A DNA stretch of 64,000 bases from JAKOWB01 sp038363005 (lineage in GTDB: Bacteria; Pseudomonadota; Alphaproteobacteria; Kiloniellales; JACOMY01), in assembly GCA_038363005.1 (NCBI GenBank), contig JBBQBI010000005.1:1-64000 (forward strand), written 5' to 3'. This document shows positions 58,552 to 64,000 of the stretch, one piece after another. The notes below the pieces were generated by a model that saw only the letters and a list, made by a program, of their open reading frames with translations, searched no databases and was not told the DNA's origin. Every line of letters starts with the position of its first letter. Position 1 is the stretch's first letter. A program made the translations under genes and the position numbers.

Positions 58552-60063
58552 CTAGGCGGCGGCGACGCGGCCGCCGCCCAGCGCCAGGCGCACGCCGCGC
58601 CGCAGCCGGCGATAGGGCACCTGCTCCAGCCGGCAGGGATGCGCGCCCGGCGCCTCGACGTTGATGATGCGCTGGGCGATCGGTTCGAAGTCGGCGCGGA
58701 AGTGGATGGTCGACTTGATCGCCAGGATCGCCTGCTCGCGCGGCTCGATGCCCAGCGCGCGCAGCGGCGCCTGGTCCATGCACTGGAAGCGCTGGCTGCA
58801 GATCGCCACCCGCACGACGGCGTCCCGGTCCAGGATGCGCAGCAGCGCCATGGGCCCCAGCGCCACGGTGACGCCAGCCAGCATCTCGCCATGGCAGAGG
58901 ATATTGCCGTCCGACAGCGCCTCGACCCGCACGCGCGCCGGCAGCGGGCCCGGCGGATCGCCGAAATGGCCGCCCAGGTCCAGCGACAGCTCGGCGCCGA
59001 TGCCGGCAGCCTGCGCCGCGCTGGCGGCCGTGGGGTCCCACAGCAACGCCACGATCGCATCCCGCGCGCCCTGGTCGAGCAGCGCGCGCAGCAAGGTGGT
59101 GCTGTCCGAGGTGGCGCCGGCGCCGGCATTGTCCTGCACGTCGGCCAGCACCACGGGGCTGCCGGGCCGCCCTTCGGCGAGCGCCTGGCGCACCGCCTCA
59201 GCAGCGGGGACCAGACGGCTGTCGAAGGCCTGCTCCACCGCCAGCACCGCCTGGGCGAAGCCCTCGGCCGCCGCCTCGGCGTCGGCCGCGCTGGCGCCAT
59301 AGGCGACGACGGCGGGACCGCATTCCGCGATGTCGGCCGGCGGAAACCCCGCGGCGAAGTCGATGGAGAGGACACCGCCCTGCTCCAGGCGCGGCAGGCT
59401 GGCATAGAGCGAGCGGCAGGGTTCCAGCGTGGTGCACTGGGCGCTGATCGGCATCATGAAGGGCAGCTTGCGCCAGGCCTTGTGCAGCGGTTGCCCGGCC
59501 AGGCGGCGGGCCAGCAACGCGACGGCGCGCTCGGCCGTGCGCTGCATGTCGACGTGCGGATAGGTGCGATAGATCGTGATGGCGTCGGCCTGCTCGACCA
59601 TCGCCCGGGTGATGTTGGCGTGCAGGTCGAGCGTCACCACGATGGGGACCGCCGGTCCGACCACGGCGCGCACGCGGCGCAGCAACTCGCCCTCGCCGTC
59701 CTCGTGACTCGTCACCACCATGGCGCCATGCAGGTCGAGCAGGATGCCGTCGAAGGGCCGGGCCTCGAGCAGCCCGTTGATCAGCCGCGCAGCGACCCAC
59801 TCGAAGGCGGCATCCTCCACCGGTCCGGCCGGCTCGGCGCTGCACCAGATCAGCGGCACCAGGTCCCAGGCCTTCGGCGCGTGGTCGAGGAAGCCGCCGA
59901 TCGGGATGTTGAGCCCGGGGAAGACCGCGAGGATCTGGCGCCCCTCGGCCAGCGCCGGCCAGCCGTCGGGCTTCACGAAGTCCTGCAGCGTCGTGCCGAA
60001 AGGCGCGAAGGAGTTGCTTTCGTGCTGGAAGCCGGCGATGGCGATGCGGGGGCGACGGGTCAT
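58552..60063 (-). CDS. M81 family metallopeptidase (MlrC-like)
   Basis: A 503-residue protein. The conserved starts RIAIAGFQHESNSFAPF and FDGILLDLHGAMVV, with LDLHAN and HFRADFEPIAQRIINVEAPG near the C-terminus, are the M81 (microcystinase C) hallmarks. The metal-binding Asp/His residues in LDLHG and LDLHA are present. Related genes often sit beside peptide transporters, and here the whole Dpp-type transporter follows on the same strand, so it may hydrolyse a linear or cyclic peptide that the transporter imports. Confidence 0.92.
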   Translation of the reverse strand: MTRRPRIAIAGFQHESNSFAPFGTTLQDFVKPDGWPALAEGRQILAVFPGLNIPIGGFLDHAPKAWDLVPLIWCSAEPAGPVEDAAFEWVAARLINGLLEARPFDGILLDLHGAMVVTSHEDGEGELLRRVRAVVGPAVPIVVTLDLHANITRAMVEQADAITIYRTYPHVDMQRTAERAVALLARRLAGQPLHKAWRKLPFMMPISAQCTTLEPCRSLYASLPRLEQGGVLSIDFAAGFPPADIAECGPAVVAYGASAADAEAAAEGFAQAVLAVEQAFDSRLVPAAEAVRQALAEGRPGSPVVLADVQDNAGAGATSDSTTLLRALLDQGARDAIVALLWDPTAASAAQAAGIGAELSLDLGGHFGDPPGPLPARVRVEALSDGNILCHGEMLAGVTVALGPMALLRILDRDAVVRVAICSQRFQCMDQAPLRALGIEPREQAILAIKSTIHFRADFEPIAQRIINVEAPGAHPCRLEQVPYRRLRRGVRLALGGGRVAAA

Positions 60064-60122
60064 GGCGAAGATGCTACGGCCGCTTCGGCCGCGCGCTCAA
60101 TTGCGCCGATGGACGTGGCAGC

Positions 60123-60159
60123 GCGTCAACTGGCGAAGATGGCTGAAGCCAGTTGACGC
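60123..60159. repeat. 12-bp perfect inverted repeat upstream of the M81 gene
   Basis: GCGTCAACTGGC (60123-60134) and GCCAGTTGACGC (60148-60159) with a 13-bp loop. It lies 60 bp upstream of the M81 ATG and downstream of the regulator gene. It may be a regulator site or a weak terminator between the two. Confidence 0.5.
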
Positions 60160-60203
60160 TCTCCAGACATCCCCCCGAGCGCAGCTTGGGGGTGGGAGCA
60201 GCG

Positions 60204-60995
60204 TCAATACTCGAGCGCCCGGAGCACGCCCTCGCCGGGCGCCAGGTCGTTACCGACGCGCTGGCGGATCTCGGCCGGCAGCGGCGCAGCGTCCGCCGGA
60301 TAGAGGCCGCAGCGGCCGAGCGCGGCGCGCAGATCGATGCGCTCGCCGAGGTACTCGTAGACCAGACGGGCGGCGAAGGGCTGGCGGCCGGGGCCCCCGG
60401 AGACCGAGACGAAGACGCCGGACAACAGCCGCTGCCGCGCCCGCTGCGAGGCATAGAGGATGGCCAGGCCCAGCACCTGGTGGTGCAACGAGACGCTGTG
60501 CTGGATGTAGATGCGCTCGCCGGCATGCACCACCTGACCGTGGTACTTGCAGACGGTCACCGGCCCCTGGTGCTCGGGCCAGTCCTTCAGCCGCTCGATG
60601 GTGTCGTCGACCACCTGCTCGCCCTCGACCGAGAAGCGCGCCAGGCTGCGAATGATGCGACCGGGATAGGCCGGGCTGCGGTAGTAGGCGTGGTACCAGC
60701 CGAGGTAGCGCTGCAGCCGCCCGGCGGACTCCGGCCCGCCCAGCGACGGCGGGGCCGGCGGCGCGGCGCGGCGCCGGGCGCGAAAGGCCGCCGGCGGCAG
60801 TGCCAGGGCGGCCTCCTCGACCTGGAAGAAGGCGGCCAGGCGGGCCAGCGTGTGGGCCGAGGGCAGGCTGCTGCCGCCCAGGTACTTGTTGAACTGTTGG
60901 CGGTTGATGCCGAGCCGGCGGCAGACCTCGGCCACCGAGCGGTGCTCCTGGCACAGCAGGCGGAGGTTGGTGGCGAAGCTCTGCCGGTCGATCAT
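60204..60995 (-). CDS. helix-turn-helix regulator (XRE-type N-terminus)
   Basis: A 263-residue protein. The N-terminal helix-turn-helix has SVAEVCRRLGINRQQFNKYLGG, close to phage-type HTH_3. A Pro/Ala/Arg-rich linker (about 68-85) leads to a C-terminal domain I do not recognise, with HGQVVHAGERIYIQHSVSLHH. It faces the same way as the M81-transporter genes and is a candidate controller for them. Start at ATG 60995. Confidence 0.72.
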   Translation of the reverse strand: MIDRQSFATNLRLLCQEHRSVAEVCRRLGINRQQFNKYLGGSSLPSAHTLARLAAFFQVEEAALALPPAAFRARRRAAPPAPPSLGGPESAGRLQRYLGWYHAYYRSPAYPGRIIRSLARFSVEGEQVVDDTIERLKDWPEHQGPVTVCKYHGQVVHAGERIYIQHSVSLHHQVLGLAILYASQRARQRLLSGVFVSVSGGPGRQPFAARLVYEYLGERIDLRAALGRCGLYPADAAPLPAEIRQRVGNDLAPGEGVLRALEY

Positions 60996-61058
60996 GGGCC
61001 GGCAGCTTTCCGGGGCGCCGGCCGCGCCGTCAAGCCGCCACTGCGGTCGAGCCGCGAC

Positions 61059-61442
61059 TCAGGCCTCGCCCACCTCGGCGGGATCGAAGTCGGCGCAGCA
61101 GACCTCGTAGTCGCAGGTGATCTCCTCGCCGACCGCGATGTCGCGCGCCGCCAGGGTGACCGGCCCGGCGTTGTCGGTGTTGGGCTGGCGCGAGTGGTTG
61201 AGGAAGCGGGCGTTGTCGCCGTTCAGCACCTGCCCCTCGCCAATCTCCGGCGATTGGTAGGTGTAGGTGCGAATGAACTCCTGCCCGACCGGCGGCAGGG
61301 CCGCCACCTCGGCCGGTGGAATCAACCGGTCGACGCGCGGATCGAAGCGCCAGATCGGCGTGCCGGCCTTCACCGGCTCCGCGGCGCAGACGCCGATGCC
61401 GTGAATTCCCGAGCTGCTGAGACGCGTGCGGATCAGGAACAA
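61059..61442 (-). CDS. SET domain protein, small
   Basis: A 127-residue protein. GIHGIGVCAAEPVKAGTPI starts the SET fold, DNARFLNHSRQPNT has the pseudoknot NHS, and DIAVGEEITCDYE has the C-terminal Tyr. It should transfer methyl from SAM to a protein lysine. It starts with TTG at 61442 behind GGGAGG. It follows ahcY on the same strand by 44 bp, so it may be co-expressed with the enzyme that removes SAH. Confidence 0.78.
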   Translation of the reverse strand: MFLIRTRLSSSGIHGIGVCAAEPVKAGTPIWRFDPRVDRLIPPAEVAALPPVGQEFIRTYTYQSPEIGEGQVLNGDNARFLNHSRQPNTDNAGPVTLAARDIAVGEEITCDYEVCCADFDPAEVGEA

Positions 61443-61486
61443 GGGAAGCCTCCCGGGGCCGACGCCTGCCTTGGACGGGCGACGAC

Positions 61487-62776
61487 CTAGTAGCGATAGG
61501 ACTCGGGCTTGAAGGGCCCATCGGTGTCGACGCCGATGTAACGCGCCTGCTTGTCGGTCAGTTTCGACAGCTTGGCGCCGACCTTGCCCAGGTGCAGGCG
61601 TGCCACCTCCTCGTCAAGGTGCTTGGGCAGGGTGTAGACCTGCCGCTCGTACTGCTCGGCGCGCTCCCACAGCTCGATCTGCGCCAGCACCTGGTTGGTG
61701 AAGGAGGCGCTCATCACGAAGCTGGGGTGGCCGGTGGCGCAGCCCAGGTTCACCAGGCGGCCCTCGGCCAGCAGGATCAGGCGCTTGCCGTCGGGGAACT
61801 CGATCAGGTCGACCTGCGGCTTGACGTTGATCCAGCGGAAGTTGCGCAGGCCCTCGACCTGGATCTCGGTGTCGAAGTGGCCGATGTTGCAGACGATGGC
61901 GCGGTCCTTCATGGCCCGCATGTGGTCGACGGTGATGATGTCGGTGTTGCCGGTGCAGGTGACATAGATGTCGCCGTGCGGCGCGGCATCTTCCATGGTC
62001 ACCACCTGGTAGCCGTCCATCACCGCCTGCAGCGCACAGATCGGGTCGATCTCGGTCACCATGACGCGGCAGCCGGCGTTGCGCAGCGAGTCGGCGGAGC
62101 CCTTGCCGACGTCGCCGTAGCCGGCGACCACGGCGACCTTGCCGGCCATCATCACGTCGGTGGCGCGACGGATGGCATCGACCAGGCTTTCACGGCAGCC
62201 GTACTTGTTGTCGAACTTCGACTTGGTGACGCTGTCGTTCACGTTGATCGCCGGGCAGCCCAGCGTCTTGTCCTTGGCCATCTGATAGAGCCGCTTGACG
62301 CCGGTCGTGGTCTCTTCCGAGATGCCACGCACCTTCTTCAACAGGTCGGGGCGCTTGTCGTGCAGCACCTGGGTCAGGTCGCCGCCGTCATCCAGCACCA
62401 TGTTGATTTCCCAGCCGTCGGGGCCGACCAGCGTCTGGTCGATGGCCCACCAGAACTCCTCCTCGTTCATGCCCTTCCAGGCGAAGACCGGGATGCCGGC
62501 GGCGGCCACGGCGGCCGCGGCGTGGTCCTGGGTCGAGAAGATGTTGCACGACGACCAGCGCACCGTGGCGCCCAGCGCGGTCAGCGTCTCGATCAGCACC
62601 GCGGTCTGGATCGTCATGTGCAGGCAGCCGGCGATGCGCGCGCCCTTCAGCGGCTGCGCCTTGCCATAGCGCTCGCGCAGCGCCATCAGGCCCGGCATCT
62701 CCACCTCGGCCAGCTCGATTTCCTTGCGGCCCCATTCGGCCAGCGAGAGGTCCTTCACCTTGTAGTCGGCGGCCAT
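61487..62776 (-). CDS. ahcY: adenosylhomocysteinase
   Basis: A 429-residue NAD-dependent enzyme that splits SAH into adenosine and homocysteine. Seen are LKGARIAGCLHMTIQTAVLIETL, in part, then WSSCNIFSTQDHAAAA and the NAD-binding VAGYGDVGKGSADSLR. The C-terminal KPESYRY is the canonical family end. I looked for a SAH riboswitch upstream and found none. ATG 62776. Confidence 0.98.
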   Translation of the reverse strand: MAADYKVKDLSLAEWGRKEIELAEVEMPGLMALRERYGKAQPLKGARIAGCLHMTIQTAVLIETLTALGATVRWSSCNIFSTQDHAAAAVAAAGIPVFAWKGMNEEEFWWAIDQTLVGPDGWEINMVLDDGGDLTQVLHDKRPDLLKKVRGISEETTTGVKRLYQMAKDKTLGCPAINVNDSVTKSKFDNKYGCRESLVDAIRRATDVMMAGKVAVVAGYGDVGKGSADSLRNAGCRVMVTEIDPICALQAVMDGYQVVTMEDAAPHGDIYVTCTGNTDIITVDHMRAMKDRAIVCNIGHFDTEIQVEGLRNFRWINVKPQVDLIEFPDGKRLILLAEGRLVNLGCATGHPSFVMSASFTNQVLAQIELWERAEQYERQVYTLPKHLDEEVARLHLGKVGAKLSKLTDKQARYIGVDTDGPFKPESYRY

Positions 62777-62964
62777 GGGTCACGTCCTTCGGCTTCAAAC
62801 AGCGGTGGGCGGGCGTGATGTAACAGCGCCCCCAGGTGACCGCAACCCCGCCCCGGGTCATAGGAGATCGGCGGCAATTTCGCCGTCCGACCGCGACCGA
62901 ATGGCACTCGTAGACGAACCGCGCAAAGCGCTATTGACTTGCGGCGGCGGCTCGGGCCAAGTCT

Positions 62965-62992
62965 TGCAATCGCAAGTCATTCGCAATCGCAT
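62965..62992 (+). promoter_or_regulatory. Fur/Irr-like iron box upstream of the imelysin gene
   Basis: The sequence TGCAATCGCAAGTCATTCGC, which continues AATCGCA, contains an imperfect palindrome GCAAGTCATTCGC and a direct repeat of GCAATCGCA (62966-62974, 62984-62992). It resembles alphaproteobacterial Fur boxes of the TGCxAATxATTxGCA type. A TTGACT lies at 62934-62939. It ends 13 bp before the imelysin ATG, so a bound repressor would block initiation. Confidence 0.55.
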
Positions 62993-63005
62993 GCAGGGGC
63001 ACACC

Positions 63006-64000
63006 ATGTCTACGCACCGTACCTGGGTCCGCATCGGCAGCTACCTTCTGGCCGGTGGCGCCGCCACCTTGCTGGCCGGCACGACCCTGGCCGAGGAGTC
63101 CATCGGGCCGGCCGGGCAAACGCAACTCGCCGACAGCAGCGAGGGCGGCGAGTCCGGTGACAGTGGCAGCCAGGCCAGCGACGAGGACACGGCCGACGAC
63201 AGCAGCGACAGCGCCGACGCCGGCGGCGAGGGCGGCGAGGGCGGTGGCGAGAGCGGCACGCTGCTGTCCAGCTACGCGCTGCAGTCGACCGACCCCACGG
63301 CCTACCAGTACGACGCCACGGCGACGCTGGCCGGCTATGCCGACCTGGTCTACGAAAGCTACGAGCGCGCCGCGCACGAGGCCGGCAAGCTGGAGGGCGC
63401 GGTCGAGGCCCTGCTGGCCGACCCCAGCGAGGCAACCTTGGCGGCCGCCCGCGCCGCCTGGATCAACGCGCGGCCGGCCTATCTGCAGACCGAGGCCTTC
63501 CGCTTCTACGACGGCCCGATCGACGTCGATCCCAAGACCGGCGGCGAGGGTCCGGAGGGCCACATCAATGCCTGGCCGCTGAACGAGGCGGTGATCGACT
63601 ATGTCGAGGGCAAACCCAACGCCGGCATCATCAACGACCCGAGCCAGGCGATCAGCGCCAAGAGCATCCTGGCCAACGACCAGAAGGCCGACGAGGCCGA
63701 CGTGACCACCGGCTGGCACGCCATCGAGTTCCTGCTCTGGGGCCAGGACCTGTCAGCCACCGGGCCCGGTGACCGGCCCGTCAGCGACTATGTCGCCGGC
63801 CAGGGCAACAACGACCGCCGCCGGCTCTATCTGAAGACCGTAACCGAGATGCTGGCGCATGAGCTTGAGGAGCTGGAGGAGCAGTGGGAGGCCGGCGAGG
63901 ACAACTACCGCGCCAAGTTCCTCGCCTTGCCGCCGCGCGAGGCCATCGGCCGCATTATCAACGGCGTGGCGCAGCTCGCCGGCTACGAGATGGCCTCCGA
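63006..64000 (+). CDS. imelysin family periplasmic iron-regulated protein, partial
   Basis: The first 331 codons of a gene that runs off the end. Signal peptide (about residues 1-29, ending LAEE). A Ser/Asp/Glu/Gly-rich linker follows (about 38-85). Then the imelysin domain begins: TEAFRFYDGPIDVD, followed by GWHAIEFLLWGQD, the GxHxxE motif. Imelysin proteins act in iron uptake in the periplasm or on the surface. ATG 63006 follows AGGGG. Fur-box-like sequence upstream. Confidence 0.88.
   Translation, partial: MSTHRTWVRIGSYLLAGGAATLLAGTTLAEESIGPAGQTQLADSSEGGESGDSGSQASDEDTADDSSDSADAGGEGGEGGGESGTLLSSYALQSTDPTAYQYDATATLAGYADLVYESYERAAHEAGKLEGAVEALLADPSEATLAAARAAWINARPAYLQTEAFRFYDGPIDVDPKTGGEGPEGHINAWPLNEAVIDYVEGKPNAGIINDPSQAISAKSILANDQKADEADVTTGWHAIEFLLWGQDLSATGPGDRPVSDYVAGQGNNDRRRLYLKTVTEMLAHELEELEEQWEAGEDNYRAKFLALPPREAIGRIINGVAQLAGYEMAS

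Noticed and set aside
62777..63005. SAH riboswitch upstream of ahcY
   Set aside because: The conserved core of that RNA was not found on the minus strand; only a weak 5-bp stem is present.
1..64000. tRNA genes, rRNA genes, IS elements or prophage
   Set aside because: No TpsiC-type or cloverleaf sequences, transposases or phage structural genes were seen on either strand by eye; a tRNAscan or IS search would be decisive.

Overview
The window is a high-GC chromosomal segment of an alphaproteobacterium, most likely a free-living Rhodospirillales-type organism. The evidence is gene order: rpmH-rnpA-yidD-yidC-engB-argB-dapD-dapE, SRP RNA-dnaX-ybaB-recR, zapE close to mdh, sdhCDAB, homospermidine synthase, and dispersed palindromic repeats of alphaproteobacterial type. 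No tRNA, rRNA, CRISPR array, prophage or IS element was found. Almost all sequence is coding, with many 1-4 bp overlaps between genes.

Layout. 1-14 kb: a reductase fragment and a TVP38-type membrane protein, the rpmH...engB ribosome and membrane biogenesis block, arginine and lysine biosynthesis (argB, dapD, dapE, argC), then truA-fmt-def, a two-gene membrane operon behind a fluoride riboswitch, and rmuC. 14-30 kb: recR-ybaB-dnaX with the small SRP RNA, a GT-C-like membrane protein, nudC, a D,D-carboxypeptidase, a GT2 glycosyltransferase, a 901-residue autotransporter, mdh, a methyltransferase, zapE and an SDR. 29-33 kb: a sulfotransferase-like protein, an MBOAT acyltransferase and an AlgX/AlgJ-like protein, probably for decoration of a surface polymer. 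32.7-39.6 kb: an accessory catabolic region. It holds a GntR regulator with a perfect 20-bp palindrome, an ectoine-hydroxylase-like dioxygenase and a SAF-domain oxidoreductase on one strand. On the other strand are a Phd/PemK-type toxin-antitoxin pair, a GlxA-type AraC regulator, a DddP-like M24 protein and an isochorismatase-fold hydrolase. 39.6-49 kb: murI, a second and third PhyH dioxygenase, a GDPD, secreted proteins, homospermidine synthase, an HNH nuclease and a 37-codon small gene with its own leader and terminator. 49-53 kb: the succinate dehydrogenase operon, interrupted between sdhA and sdhB by a GIY-YIG-like nuclease gene of lower GC. 53-61 kb: a dipeptide-type ABC transporter with an M81 (MlrC-like) metallopeptidase and an HTH regulator. 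61-64 kb: a SET-domain protein, ahcY and an imelysin-type iron-uptake lipoprotein or periplasmic protein, running off the end.

The strongest points for follow-up are: (1) the fluoride aptamer with matching pseudoknot upstream of an uncharacterised membrane protein that is not crcB or a CLC-F antiporter; (2) the GIY-YIG-like gene inside the sdh operon; (3) the small gene whose Shine-Dalgarno sequence lies at the edge of a hairpin; and (4) the DddP-like enzyme, which keeps all metal ligands at a constant offset but has glycine where DddP has its catalytic aspartate.
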